Origin: Circinella umbellata
Lineage: Eukaryota > Mucoromycota > Mucoromycetes > Mucorales > Lichtheimiaceae
Assembly: GCA_025093555.1 (NCBI GenBank)
Contig: JAIWNF010000024.1
Location: 124,001 to 188,000, forward strand
DNA: 64,000 nucleotides
Direction of reading: 5' to 3'
Part shown: positions 1 to 14,400 of the stretch, one piece after another
How the letters are laid out: the number at the start of each line of letters is the position of its first letter
Position numbering within the stretch: position 1 is the first letter of the stretch
Program-made: the position numbers and the translations under genes
Notes under the pieces: model-generated
What the model saw: only the letters and a program-made list of their open reading frames with translations
Told to the model about the DNA's origin: nothing
Database searches by the model: none

Positions 1-1376
1 TAAATTAATAAGACGCATAATTACTTTTATTATTTTATTGATATAATTTTCGGGAGGGTCTGGGTTCTTCCATTAACGTGAGTAACTTTTTATTATATCA
101 TCGACAAAATGAAAAACGAAAGTGTATAGATTGAAAGCTTTTTTAGAATTCTTTTTATTTGAATGGATAAATATACCATTTCTGTAAATAACAGCGAATA
201 AAAAAAAGTGAGAGATTGAATGTAAACAGCGATTCATTTCTGTTTCTTATGAATAATTTTAGATGTGAGATGTGTGTCACCCTTCATTTGTAAGATTTTT
301 TTTTTCAGCTGCATATTGATTTATATTTTTAAATACACTTCTTTATGTCAGATTAAATTATTAACCTTTTTTTCATCTTGGAGAAAAATCAGAATTTAAA
401 CTATTTGGTACTAAAAGTTAGTGTGCCCTGCATATTATTAAAAAAAAAGAGAGAAATAGCCTATTATTTTTTTTATCTTCTTTGGACCCGTTAAATACAA
501 TAAAGTAGTCTGTGCATTTCATACTTCTAACAAAACTCGAAATCAAACACGTTTCTGGAAATCTAAAGAAGGAAAATGCCCATCGCGCGATTAAATTTTC
601 AGGCAAAGCGGACTTGTATGCAAAACTGACAATAAAATGGTTTATTTTTAAGGTAAGTGCATATTTTTTCTTTTTTGAGTTTCTTCTCTTATTTTATTAA
701 CCTTATTCATTCTATTGTTTTACAGTCATTTATTTTTATTTTTTGGAAATAAATAGCTATTTTTATATAAATTTTGGTTGCTAGAAAAAAAAATGTTTTG
801 CTTGGGATTATATAGAATAGTAGTAGTAAAAAGATGATTTATATTCATCCATTACGGATTTCATATGTTGTGTAATCCATATTCTTGAGCAAAAATAGCA
901 AAATAAAATTCCGTTGTCAGCCATGAAAAAACCATGGAAACGGATTGAGATCCGATTTCATTTTATGCAAAAGCTGTAACTATGATGTAATTGTTATCGT
1001 AAGCTCACCCGAGCGCAGCGTTCATCAAAGTCAATAAAATATAAATAATTTTAATCGTAATTGTTATCATATTCATCCGGTAAGCGAAAAAAAAAAAGGA
1101 AAATCCATCAGATTGTTTTTCTGTTATATTTCATTTTATGAACATTAATAGTAAAAAAAACAATAGTTTCAGGTGGGAAGATGGGACGTAATAGATAATG
1201 ATAATTTGGTAGGTGCAGATGATGGGAGAAACTTTGATATGCACATGAAATAACGATGATAAAAAAAATACTATATAGAGATGTCATACTATTATACAAA
1301 ACACTAACTTATATATGGTGTATAAAAATTGGATTGTGACTGATGGGTGAGATTATGTTTACGTGCGTGTATATCG
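1..1376. other. 3' flank of the Doa10 gene, no gene seen
   Basis: AT-rich sequence downstream of the minus-strand ligase gene. The short reading frames here are low-complexity and match no family I recognise. A short imperfect inverted repeat lies around 925-965 (GGAAACGGATTGAGATCCG). Nothing else can be supported. Confidence 0.6.
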
Positions 1377-4300
1377 TCAGTTGTTATTATCATTATTATT
1401 GATACTATTATTATTATTATCAAAGTTGTGTAGTGTTCGACCCACCAAATAATTATCTTCACGAACAGCTTGTACCCAACTTTGTCCAAATTTTGCACCA
1501 GTACGACATAAATAGTAGACACCAACACCAACAAGAGCTGCAGGGTACATTACTTGAATCAATTTAACTTGTCTTGCTTGATCTTTTTCATCTATTAAAT
1601 ATTTGTAATATATTATTAATAGACCCATAGCAAACAATAGTGATGATTATCCCACCATTATTAATAATTCTTATATATATCTCTTTTATTTTTTACCAAA
1701 GAATTTAATGTTTGCCAAGGCCATTAAAAATGGACATATGATCATAGTGAGACTTGATGCAATGAATGGTAAAATAAATTTGTAGGTAATTTCACGTAAA
1801 TTAATTGTTCGAATATTATGTTGGAAAAGCTAATACATAAAAAGATATAATGTCAGACAAATTTATTATTATTATTATTATTATGAGCATAGCAGAGAAT
1901 TACGCCATCACTTCACACATTTGTAAATGGGCCCTCCCTCCCCCTTTTTTTTTCTTGCTTACCATGTTCGTATATTCACGCCATGGATTCTCAGGGCCTA
2001 AATGTACTATTCCATGTAATGTACTCATACATGCAATACCTCTGGTCCACATAGTCATAATTTCTATCGTAGGTGCCTTGAGTCCATATTCGTGAAATGG
2101 CATGACCACATACAATTCAACCATGAGTCCGACGATTAATGGAAAAACGACTCCAATGATAGCAACCAAATATATTGATTTACCGACCTATAGTATATAT
2201 ATAACCAATGAATGGTTATATTACGAAATCTTACTGATCATTTCTGTAAAGAAAAAACTTACGAAATACAATGTATACGAAACATAATAATAAAATCGAT
2301 CAATAAATGCTGTTAGCGTTGCTTGATGTGTTAAATCCATGACTGCATCCACAGATTTGTAAAGCAAAACAATGCCGAATAACATTAAAGTCGACCCAAC
2401 AAAATATGCATAAAGATCATGTACTTCACCAGGTGCCTCAAGCCATTTTTGATAAACAATCCGACCAAGAGCAATCGGCAAGACCGTTAACATACAAATA
2501 AACAGACTACTAGAAGCCCACATGGATAATAAGAGTAGCATGACACGCTGTTTAAACCATGGTGGTATATAAACAATACATGTATTTGTCATCAATAGAT
2601 CATCACTAGGTGCTGCCGGATGTCCTAGTCGTTGTTCATTTGGATCCAATATTTGTAGTGTTTCCGGATGCACAGGCACTAACATACGACGTGTTGGATC
2701 AAAGGGAACCGCATCATGTTTTGGTGCAAGAACAAGCTGACCGTCTCGTACAAAAGAAGCATTTTGATATTCGCCGACCAAAGGATTAAGATCTCTCGGG
2801 GGATAGACCCATGTAGAAAATGATTTGTAATGCCATACACCTTCTTCAGAAGGCCGCCGTTGACCAAACATAAATGATGTTAATCGCAGTTGTTGGCATA
2901 AAAACCGCATCCATTCGACTGCCAAATTTTTGAATACTCGTTTTGGTTCGAAATATTTTACCATGGCAGGAATTGCAATATGAACTATCAGAAAGTCAAT
3001 CGGTAGGGTTGAAAGTGGCTGCCTGTTATGTAATAGCGATAGAGATAAAGAAGTAGAAGGATACCTGTGAGTTGAAATTAAAATGACCACGTCTTTCCCC
3101 CCCCCCTTCTTCTTCTTCCCTACACATAAATGTATACATGTACACAGCAATATTAATTATTTTATAACTTACGACATATTCCAATGTAATGGTAAAATAT
3201 TTTTACCCGCAACACTAAGACACCAAACAATTCCTCCAACACCTGCAACAATTACGCAAGCATACGTAATACCACTGGCGCCAATTTTTTGTAATTGTGT
3301 CAAAACGGGTCGTTCTACAATTTCCTTGATTGGGTGAAATTGTGGATCATTGGGGTCACGAATAAACCATAATACACCAGGCCGTACAATTTCTCGACAA
3401 ATCGTCACAAGAATTGCAAAGAAAAACATGAATGCTGTACCAAGGAACCAATGAAGAAAGATAGATGCAAGAGGATGTGATTGAAGATATTCCATTCGAC
3501 TTTCCATGGTAGCTTCTTTAAAAAGTGTTAAGGACGATACATCCAGAAGTATACCACAGACAATTGGGAAAAGTAATAATTCAATGGCAATAAACATAGC
3601 CACCTTGAGAATGATGCATTGTTGCTGAATCACCTGCCTTGCTGATCGACCAAAGGTAGCGTAAGCAACATGTGTTCGTGATAAGTACCAGTAGCTGACC
3701 AAAATGATAACGAAGTACCCAATAATAATACAGATAAAACGATCAAATGGTGATTGACTGACAGCGATGTTATGGTATCTTTCTAAACGATTGTTAAATA
3801 TGGGTTTGATTTGCTCAATTAAGTTGTTCAATGTTATTTGAGTATCGTTCCAATTGGGCGTCGTCATGGTAGAGAACACGTTACCGATGTTACTTAAGGA
3901 GGTGTTATCTGTCAGTGTTATTGATGGTGAAGTAGTCGGTGTCGATATTGTTTCGGAATAAGAAGAGGAAATGGCGTATATTCGATCAAGTAAATCATGC
4001 AATTTATCGGTATAATAGATTATTGTATTTTGTATCCAATGGATCGCTTTAAAAGAAAACAATTTTTGGTATAATTCTTGACTATAAGTCATTTGTGGGA
4101 TATGTGATATAAATGGCCAAATATAAGCTGTGAAGATTAAAAAACCAGTATCTAACAATGGATCTGTAGCTTTTCGCACAATCCATAATAGTGTCCCAAC
4201 AGCTTGAAACGGTGATTCCTGCAATTTTTTGTATAAAAATAAAAAAAAGTAATATATTTAAGAAGTTCAATCTATCAATTATATATATATATCTTATAAT

Positions 4301-6458
4301 AAAGTTAATTATTTACCATGATAAACATAATTCCAGTAACATAAGGCATCCAAACAGCTGTACCAAGACATAAACTGATCAATAATGACATTAATGCCGA
4401 ATTTTGTGCCAGCATCCAATAATTTCCACGCATACCAATGGCTTCCAATATACCATCGATATCATCGCCAAAATTTTCGTCCTCCATTTCATTGTCATCA
4501 TTTTCAACGTTATTGTTAATGTCATTTTGTTGTTGTAAATGATTTTCTTCTTCTTGGCCTAGTACGTCAGCAGCAGCGGGTGGTAACATCATTTCATTAT
4601 CATTAACTTGCTCTTCAAATAATACAGCACGTCTTTGACCTCGTATATCAAAATGATGATCAACATGCCGCATAATTGGGGCATTAGGAGGTTCACCACG
4701 TGCCACCATGGGAATATTAACATCTTCTGTATCACTTGTATCATCTCCTTCCAAAGAATGTAGATAATCATGCTCGGTCGATGATGTTGATGCAACTGAA
4801 GACGCGTGCTTTGAATAAGAGTCATCCACATCCAGTGTCTGAGGCTCAGTATTATTGTTATCATTGTTATGATCAGTTTGGTATATATCATTTTGCTGTA
4901 ATTCATAAATGGCTTCTCTTCGTCGATCCAGTCCACCCACAACCTCACCGTTATCATTTGATGTATCATGCGCAGGGAATTGGAGTTGTTGTTCCTGTTG
5001 CTGATGCTGTTGTTGATAATAATGATGTTCCATTCCATCCAAATGTATTGTTTCATCCATCAACTCATCCTCGTCTATTAGTACTTGATTATTATCTTCA
5101 TCATTATCTTCTTCTTCTTCTTCTTCTTCCTCTGCAAATTCAGCTGGTATATTTTGTATAATCCATTCTCGCAATAAAAACACAGCAACGAAAGCAATAA
5201 CAACAATACATGTAATAATTTGACCTTCGAAACAATCGGCCAAAAAGGTTCTGAGAAGAGAAAAAACCAGAGATCAAATTTAGTTTTTTAGTTAGACATA
5301 TTTATTTTTTACACACCTATTTTTTTTATTCCTCGATCGCTCGAATATATTCTATACAAACTAACTTACTTGGTATTGAAACTTTTTAGCATTTTTTCAA
5401 TATTGATAGTATGAGGAAATACATTTGTTAGGTATAGATTTTCGTCATTGTCGTTACCACTGAATGATGTTGCTGATGATGATGTTGATAATGCTGCTGA
5501 TGTTATTGCTGTAGATGATAATAATGAAGATGCTGTTGCTGATATTGATAATAAAGATGAGGATGATGCGGGTGGTGTTATTAGAGATGCTGTTGATGAT
5601 GTTGATGATGGTCCTATATTGATATTTTGAAATCGACTTAATCGATGAGCTAAATTTTCTCCACTCCAAAGATAAAATCGCCAAGTCCATACAGTTAAAT
5701 AAGGTAGTAATATGAGCCACACTGACGATACAATAAAGGCTCGAATAACTGTACAGGTAAGAAAGACTATTTTTTTGTATAATTGCTTGATGAAAAGAGT
5801 GATTGGTAGGGTTTCCGGCATATCAGGCCGGTATACTATTATATTAGAGCAAAGTGTTTTTTTTTTGTCTATTAATATAGATATTCTTATTTCACAATCA
5901 TAAAAGAAGTATAATGAAACAAACCTGGAGTGAATGAAAATGGATGTTCACAAAGTTCACAATATCTTGATAATATAAGGAATATATATTAACAAATTTT
6001 TTTATCAGTCAGTTAGCAAATTCAATCTTTGTTATACATGTATTTTTCATTTCACCCTTTACTCAACCCTACAACTCAATCATTTCAGTGATTCATTACT
6101 TCTTTCGACTATGTGATAACCATTCCGTCAAGCTGCATAAAAGAGACCCATAATAAACTCAGTCAGTCCATTCAATAAATGTGTGTGAACAACTTTAATT
6201 CGAAAAAAAAAAAAGATAATTGTTTACCAGTCTTGGTGAACATGTCGAATACTACCTGAGCATTTACATGGGTGGAACAGTGGTTGCTCAGGAGTGTCAC
6301 CGCAGCGACATACCCGGCAGATTTCTAAGAGGAAAAACGCGTATACACATTATAGTTTGACAACAGTTAATTATTTTCAATTGAGTAATCAAGTATATAT
6401 TAATAACAATTGTATTGCGTATATTCTTTTAATAGTATTTACCTGCATCCTCATCCAT
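1377..6458 (-). CDS. SSM4: Doa10/SSM4/MARCH6-type ER membrane E3 ubiquitin ligase
   Basis: Predicted 1335-aa polytopic RING-CH ubiquitin ligase of the ER/inner nuclear membrane that marks ERAD-C and misplaced membrane proteins. Exons, read in minus order, are 6458-6443, 6324-6228, 6132-6100, 5965-5925, 5835-5370, 5250-4317, 4218-3173, 3064-2263, 2187-1963, 1829-1697 and 1591-1377; the phases close exactly. RING-CH ligands are visible as C8, C11, C25, C27, H35, C38, C51 and C54 (C4HC3), with [19 protein letters not shown] at the start. Further on are many hydrophobic helices, an acidic D/E/Q-rich loop (exon 6), the TEB4-Doa10 (TD) region in exon 7 ([21 protein letters not shown]-like [11 protein letters not shown]), and the conserved C-terminal element [13 protein letters not shown]. 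The length is close to yeast Doa10 (about 1319 aa). The first coding exon is only 16 nt, so the start rests on the RING reading frame. Family assignment is sure; the 3' end after an Asn-rich tail is less so. Confidence 0.95.
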
Positions 6459-8391
6459 GAGTACTTAGTTTTTAAGCTGTTTAATTAGATTTTTCTTTTG
6501 TTGGAAAGAAAGAAAGAAGAAAAAAAAAAGAAAAAAGGGGTGTGTAATAAACTTTTTTTGGAAAAAAGCGCAAAAAAAAAAGACTCTGTTGAGCTAATTG
6601 TCTCTTAGCTTAAAAATCGGTCAAACAACCAGCTTAATAATAATAATAATAATAATAAACTCAACTTGGATGTGTTTCTAATAACATTAATTTAAGTACA
6701 AGTAGCAGTAGTAGTAATAGAATCAAATATACTATTAATTCTTATAGTTTATAATAGGATGGGTATACTATTGAAATATTTAATAATCATAGCCAACAAT
6801 ATGATAAGATGATAGGTACTGATTCTGGACTTTTATTTAGGGGGAGTTCAAGTGTGTTATAATGAATTATATGGTTATTTATTATTAAGGCTGGGCATGG
6901 AGACGAAACAAAAAATCTATAAGCTAAAACGGCTACGATATTTGCAATATCTTATGATTATTTTTCTACTTGGCAATATCTTTTAATAAATCTCTTTTAA
7001 TGTTTAATTGTAACAAGAATATATGAAATACCACTTGTGTATAAGTACAACTTATGTATCGTGTACGTAATATAAATTAATCTTTTTCTATTAATATGAA
7101 TGATAAGTATAGAATACTACATTTTCTGAATCCTCTGATCTTATAACTTATGATAAATATATAGTAACCTATCGCACTGGCAACTTGAAGAATATGATTT
7201 ACTTTTATGACGTATTGATTCAGACAACTTGTATATATAATTAACGGTGGAGTCGCTTGATCCTTTTTATTTAATATATTGTATACATGAACACTATCAT
7301 GTGAGAAGAATATTAAGGTATATATATAGTGGTGAAAGATATAAAACATCTTTATCAAATTAAACAATTCTTGAACTATACGTACTGTTTTAATGGGACT
7401 ATAATTTATACATATATACATATCAGGTAAAGGAGGTGTTAATTATTATCTTATGCATATTTTTCCACCTTATTTTCAAATTATCCGCAGGCCCAAGAAA
7501 CAGTCTTGGCATATATGCATAATGTAGCATGGTTTGAAGCTGGGAATTAGTCAGCACTATTAGCATATAACAACATATGCTTTGGGATTTATTCATTGCT
7601 AACTTCTCTTTTATCTTAAAAGTCTCGGTGCATGAACTCTGCCACAGAATAGAACTGGTCAACATGCAGAGTATTAATAGTAGAACATTACTCTGTATGA
7701 ACCATTTATATATTCTTTCTTACCGGAAACACTTTGTAGCTTGGTGAATTATGCTTTCATAAATAATGGCTTTATCGCTATGGACTGACCTAAAAAAAAT
7801 TAGTATTAATAAACTATACGTACAATATTAATAAATACTTCATGTTGCATAAGATGTAACGAGTATAATAGAAGGTATAAATACTAACTTGTTGATTTTT
7901 TACAACCTAAAGTATTTTTCTCAAAAACCATAACAATACAATAGTCAATGATAGGGGTACAATGATGTCTGTATCAAGTGTCGTTCAACATCTGCCATCT
8001 AAATTTTTGGAAATTATATGACAATAATTCATTAGCAGTATGAATATTCGCTTTGTATAATATATTATACTATACAAAACTAGTTATTACGAGCCACTCG
8101 CTTTCTTCTTCACCCTCTTCTTCTTCTTCTCTTCTTTCTCCTTGGACGAGGTTGCTTGAAGACTATGGTGATGACATAACGTGGTTTTATATTATATTAA
8201 TTCTTATTTATATAGATGTTATATTTATCGATTATATAAAATGAGACATTTGCCACTAATATAATCTATACGATTTTCAGCATATAGTTGCAAGATCGCT
8301 TTTATATTCTTCATGAAAAATAATTTTCTTTTTTTGCTTTCGCGATGTTGTCCTAATAAAAGTCAAGTCGAGGATGATGAACAATTAAAAA

Positions 8392-8466
8392 ATACTGCCA
8401 CCGCTCGCTATAGCGATATTCGATTTAGCGATATTTCGATATAACAGTAGGGTTTTGGGGTTCAGT
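8392..8466. repeat. Possible pogo/Tigger-like transposon end (relic)
   Basis: A short block of repeated GCGATAT/TCGATATA units (CGCTATAGCGATATTCGA, TTAGCGATATTTCGATATAA) is followed by CAGTAGGG and GGGGTTCAGTA. Read on the minus strand it runs from TACTGAACCCC into ATATCGAAATATCGC, which resembles pogo/Fot1-type terminal repeats that contain TCGATATAACG-like motifs. No transposase frame and no partner end were found nearby, so this is at most a solo terminal repeat or MITE fragment. Confidence 0.3.
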
Positions 8467-11400
8467 AAATCTGTTTTAAGGTAAAAAGCTAATAAAAAAA
8501 GGAAAGCAAAAAATAATCGATTTGTTTTTTAAAACATATATATAATCATCGGTTATTATGAAAAAATCAAATTAAAAAAAAATAGGAAAACCACCAGATC
8601 TCAAGATTAATAAATAGTAGTATACTTGGATAAAAGATAGACATAGATAGCGCTATGCTCCAGCACAAATAGTTCCATTGGAATAACCATGTTGAACAAA
8701 AAGTAACCTTTCATAAGATTGGATGATATTCCGAACACTCTATTTTTCTGGGATCCTTTACACAAATATAAAATGAAATAAAGAGACTCGAACACAGCCT
8801 AGCTCCTTATGGTATGAGTTACCACTGATAAATAATATAGCTGTACTGCACAGCACAGCACATCCCCGCAGGGTGGAACATTGATTCAGTGAGTTGCATG
8901 GCCACAAGACTTATACCGACAAATTTTCTTAGTAGGTTATGATATTATGAATATACACTTCATTTACATGGACTACATCACATAAGAAGCCGTTATACTA
9001 TTATCAGCGAAAAGGTTTACTGTATTTTAATTTTAATTTCAGATGGAAAGGACATTCTTTCAGTTAACATGAATGAAATTTTTCTCTTGATCAGCGGTAA
9101 ATACAAAATTCTTTGCGTTGTTGAAGTCTTTACCATTTAATCCCAATGCACTTTCTTGTATGGCTACGTACCAAGGAGAGTAAGGAAAAATTGGACAATA
9201 GATAAACCAAGTCCTATAAGAGTTGTCTCTGATGTGTTCAGGTTAGTCAATTTTAATGAGTGTCACTGCTGTTTTAGACGGCTTCAAGTGCAAACCGACA
9301 ATTACTACAATGGTGATGATGATATTGGACTAGGGTAAACTATACAATATGACAAGAGAAACTTTTTGGATCTGAAAACTAAATGTTCCATTGGCTGTGT
9401 TTTTTTAATTGTTTCAAAGATTACGTGATTGTTACTTTTCTTCATACAATGACATTATCTTATTGTCATAGGTAGCACTCCAGCAGCTACGTGCCCACTG
9501 TTATATTTCTCATTCATACACACACATACTGGTTTCTCTATCGTTGAGTTTTTCTCTTTTACTTGTCACTTTTAAAAAAAGCAAGAAATAATAAAAGATG
9601 CTTGATTCAGCACTACAAGTTTGCTTCCCAAATACATAAATCTAAAAAACAATGGAAAAAAACACGTCGTCTCACTACAGGTGCCTGCAAGGCTACTCAG
9701 CATGGCTTTAGCAAACGAAGATTTCTTTTAGATGAAATCACGCTCCTATCATTAACATAAAAGTAGGTAATGTGTTTTGGTTTTGATATGGTCAGACATG
9801 AAGTTTTTCAAAGCGCTTCAAGTATATTTGTCGCAGGGATCTATTCTACTATGTATTCCCAATATACTCTTATGCAACTGACAAACGTACTTTAGAGAAT
9901 CGCATGTTTTTATTATCCCTTATTATTGTTACTATCAAATTGCATGCCGTTATTGTGTTATATATCTATAAATACATAGTAGTAACGATAACAACAGCGA
10001 GATATATCATACGTACACGATCATCATGGGAATAAAATTGCAACATTTAATTGGTTTTTCAAAAATAATCAGAAGTAGCTTATCAAGCGATTGATAAAAA
10101 AACGACATTTGATATTAAATGTATAGTCATACAAGGATCGCAAAGAAGACAAACTAATACGGTTCAATTAAGATACAACTGTCTATATATTTAGTAATTA
10201 TGATACTGTAACGGTAAAAATAATAGTAACAGTAGTAGTAATAATAATAATAGTGTCGATATAAAAGTGTCTTCATTTTCATGTTACGATGTATAATTAG
10301 TTGTGAATGAAGAGCTTTTTAATTAAACATGATTTCATAATAAATAGTGTATTCTTCATAATTGGGTGTTGTACGGCCATTGAGTGCAGAATAATCTTTA
10401 TGATATTCGAAAATATACATGAAAATATTTTTCCAAGTTAATACTATAAAAGAAAACTCTGATTACATACGTACGTACAAGATAACAACAGTAAGTATTT
10501 TAGGTAAGCGAATGTCTTGGTCCTCCCTCAATAAAAGTATACAATTCATCATTATTATTATCATTGTTATGCACTTGTGCGTGTTGGTGCTTCTCAGGCT
10601 TACATGGAATTGGCAGCAAATAACATTTATGCTTGTATAGTAACACTATAATTTTACTGTACATATATAGTATTATATAAAACATTTTTATTCGATAGTA
10701 ACATATACTTTTCGAGTGGCATTATGTTGCTTTTATTTTCTCATTTTTTTCTTTCACACTTTATATTTCCAATTTCATGGCGTCAAATCCTCAGATATGC
10801 ACTCTAGCTTTCACACTCGCACATTAATTATATGTTGTAATCACTTTTTTTTAAGAAAAACTTCACGACACTGGCCAACGGTTTGATTTTGAAAAGTGTA
10901 AAGTATAAATTACTCGGAGAAGTCATAAAGGTGTACTGAAGCATATTGCTTTATGTAAGCTTGACTTCTCCTTATCACTAGGTACCTGCCTTACAAAACA
11001 ACTCTACACTCAGAATTGAAGCAGCATCTGTTTACTGGTATCAACCATAGAATCAAGGAGGTGGCACATCACACTTGGATCTACTTTCTTTGATAATATA
11101 AACGTCATGTTTCATCAAAGTGGTATACACAAATATCGTTATTAGACTATTGTGCAAATTGAAATAACACTATGCAAAAATAGAACAAGTAAAATCATAT
11201 ACCTATATTACTGCTAGATTTGTAAATATTTAATAATAACGGAAGATTATATAGGTATAAAAAAAATCCTGTCCTGTTATTACCTCTAGTAAACCTGAAA
11301 CCTTTTATAGCCTCAACAATTAAAACATATATTTCTTTTTTGGGGAGGGAGGAAATTGTCATCACTATGAAACTCCATTTATATTAGCAATAGTTTCTTT

Positions 11401-14400
11401 AATAAAACTAATGTTACAAAAAAACAGGAGATAAGCCTGAGAAAATAACATATGAAAATAATAATAGTAGGATCGGTCTTTAATTAAAATGACAAATAAA
11501 AGATGCTGGTAGCGGGCTACCTTTTTGCCTACTGAACGAAAAAGTGGCCAAATATTACATGAACCAAACAAAAAGAATTTTTTTTATTATCTAAAGTGCA
11601 GCAAACCATTTACTTTATGATTTTTTTTTTAGCTATACCAACTTTGGGATGTGATTTGCTTTTAAGAAAACGTCCGAGTCTCGTATCACCTCCATACCAT
11701 CATATGGTAAGTTATCCTACAAGTATATCTAAATAGTAATAAGATCAGTGCGTACCACTATGACTATCGTCTTCCTTGGTAGAATGATTAATAAATCTTA
11801 GTCTACAACATCAATTTGAAAAAAAAAAAAAACATTGCTCATAAATTAAAAGTAATATCTATGATTTAAGTTGCGCAGTTATTTCTTGTGTTCATTTCTC
11901 TTTGTCCAAAATATAGCATTCATCGGGATAAAAAAAAATTCTGATATTCCTAGATCCCATCTCATCAATGTCTCACAGTAAATAATGATCGAATGAATGT
12001 TATAATATTAGTTTAGTTTAGTATATAGTAAGAAATGTAATGATAAGTAACATTACAACAGTAAAAAATTATTATTAGTGAACCTTATAATAAGCTGATA
12101 TTTTTATTTCTGGGTTGATAATTATATGTAATCAAAATGAAAACTTTTTTTTTTTTTGCACAACGTCAGAAAAATTAAGGTTTGTCTTTTTAATAAAAGG
12201 TGATGCAAATCCTTACTGTTGATCTACCTTGCAGGGCTAACAATAAGATAATAATTTAAATGAATCAATCATTTATTTTTTTGAGCATCTTTGATAGCCT
12301 TCAAACTATGTTTTGTTCTTGCTACTAATTGTCATAACAGAAAAAAATGAAGCAATAATAGAAAATAGCGTGTTTTTATACTTTGCTGTTAAATTAAGAA
12401 CCTTTCAATGTTAAACAAAAAATAATAATAATACAATAACCACATTATAGAATGACTTTTTAGCACTAAAATCAAGTCCCCCCCCCCAAACCCCAGGTTG
12501 ATAGTTGTTGTAACTTAATAAAAAGTCTATTTATTGTTACTCTATATAAACGCCAAAAAAAAAAAAATCTTTTTTAGAATGATTTTCAATTAAAAAATTA
12601 AAATGAAAATATAGAAAAGTGTGTGATCCCAGTGTTGTTAATAGAAAAAAATAATATTCTCTTTTTTTAGTATCATTCCACAGGATCGCTATTTTTAGCA
12701 ATAATAGCATTTATAAATTATTTAAACGTGTAAATTTTTGTGCAACATAATAATAATAAGCTTGTTGACTCGGTCATTGGATTATTATTCATATTTCCAT
12801 ATACCAGGTGAATGGAACATTGTACAACATCACTTTTTTTTAAAGAATAAAATGGAACGGGCCGATTGACTGTGGGTCTATTTTCTATTTTTTTTTGTTA
12901 TAAAACCTTAATTTAAATAAATAACGGATACTATTACCAATTTGGTAATTGTGTCTAAAGCTTTTTTTTTCTTTAAGTGCTTATAAAATACAGTTAGCGA
13001 GCTAGGTCACCACTATGTTCGACCAAAACTTTTTTTCTTGAACAAGGCTTAATAATTCACAATGATGCTACGATATTATTTAAAAATAATAAAAGAGAAT
13101 ACCAAAACTACTAATAAATCCTACTAACAAAGTTTAATATATATATAGATATATATACATAATAATAAAAGCGTGAAGGAGCTAAATAGTTTATTAGTAC
13201 GTAGCACTTATATATTTCTTTTTAAAACTAAAACGAGTTTTGTCATTATTAATAAGTTACTATGGAGATATATTTTCAAACAAGCTACCATAGAGATTTA
13301 TTTTCAGAAAATAGAATGAACCATCTGGACCACTCTTAATTTATCTAAATAATAAAACAGTTGATTAACAACTATGTACATTATTTATTAAAAAAATAAC
13401 ACGACGATCATCCTGCTATTCTCATTTCCCAATCACTTTTGCTTTGATAATTTTTATGTTTCAATTTTTTAGTTCAATTTCTTGCATAAAAAAAGTCTAA
13501 TTGGAAGTACTACTCTTAGTTAAAAAAATTAAGGGGGGGAAATGATATATAGGAAAGGGGGTGGGAGGAAAAAAAGGCAAAAAGGCGTAGGGGGTTAGCT
13601 TAAATGTATGGTTGTGTGATGTATATTACACCATGTTAATTTCACACACACTCATTAAACTTTAGGATATAATGGATAAACGTTTATAGAGAAATTATTT
13701 TGTGTATGCTTGTAGATTAATAAATGTATAATACAACAATCATGTGCTTCTTGTTTTTATAATATAAGCTATTTACTTTCTACATAATTTACTATTTCCT
13801 GTGAAATTTTTTTTTCATTCAACATCACCGTTCCTGCACATCCATTTTTTTTTTCTTTTTCTCTTCCTCCACCCCCAAGAAACACCCCTTAAATTCAAAA
13901 TTTAAAGTTATTTATTTACTTCTCATAATTCTTTTCAGTAGATCTTCTGATATAATTACTTTGTATACCATAACATTTTCTTTTTTTGACAATAATCATT
14001 CTATAATGATGAATCTGCTTTGTTCACTATTTACCTCGTCATACGCTTATTCATGATGAATTGAATAAAATGTTTTTGATATATTTTTTTGGGGGGAGGA
14101 ACATAAAGAGAGAGAAACAAAAATCGTTGATACTAAACTAAAATTTATACAGCAATGGTAATATTTAATCGATTTTAACGTTTATTATGAATTAACAGAT
14201 TCGTATCTTATTATGTCATGACAAAACAGGGAACTAACTCTTGTAGCAACTACAACAAAAAAAGAGTATTTCTTTTTGTAGCAAGTTACTTTAAGGAGAG
14301 AAAGCAACACCACTTTGACGCGCGGGAAAGATTTTTTTTTTCGTTGAAGTGTCACTTAACTTTACATTCCACTTCGTTTTCCATTATTCTTAAATGGATT

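Noticed and set aside
1592..1696. Possible exon starting further upstream of the last Doa10 exon (reading [11 protein letters not shown])
   Set aside because: A stop lies just upstream in that frame with no usable acceptor; splicing at 1697/1591 joins NIKFF to DEKDQAR in phase and agrees with MARCH6 spacing.
4736..5161. Plus-strand 141-codon frame over the Doa10 gene
   Set aside because: Antisense shadow of the acidic/Gln-rich exon 6; composition (His/Leu/Val-rich) is the complement of Asp/Glu/Gln codons and no independent family signal exists.
6294..6488. Plus-strand frame at the ligase 5' end
   Set aside because: It is antisense to the RING-CH exons, which translate to a complete C4HC3 domain on the minus strand.
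9563..9760. Basic 65-codon plus-strand frame (KKARNNKRC...)
   Set aside because: No homology pattern, no splice partner, and surrounded by non-coding DNA; basic low-complexity frames arise often in A-rich DNA.
12478..12487. C-run and other G/C runs as G-quadruplexes
   Set aside because: Single uninterrupted runs without four spaced tracts do not meet the usual intramolecular pattern; kept only as a compositional observation.
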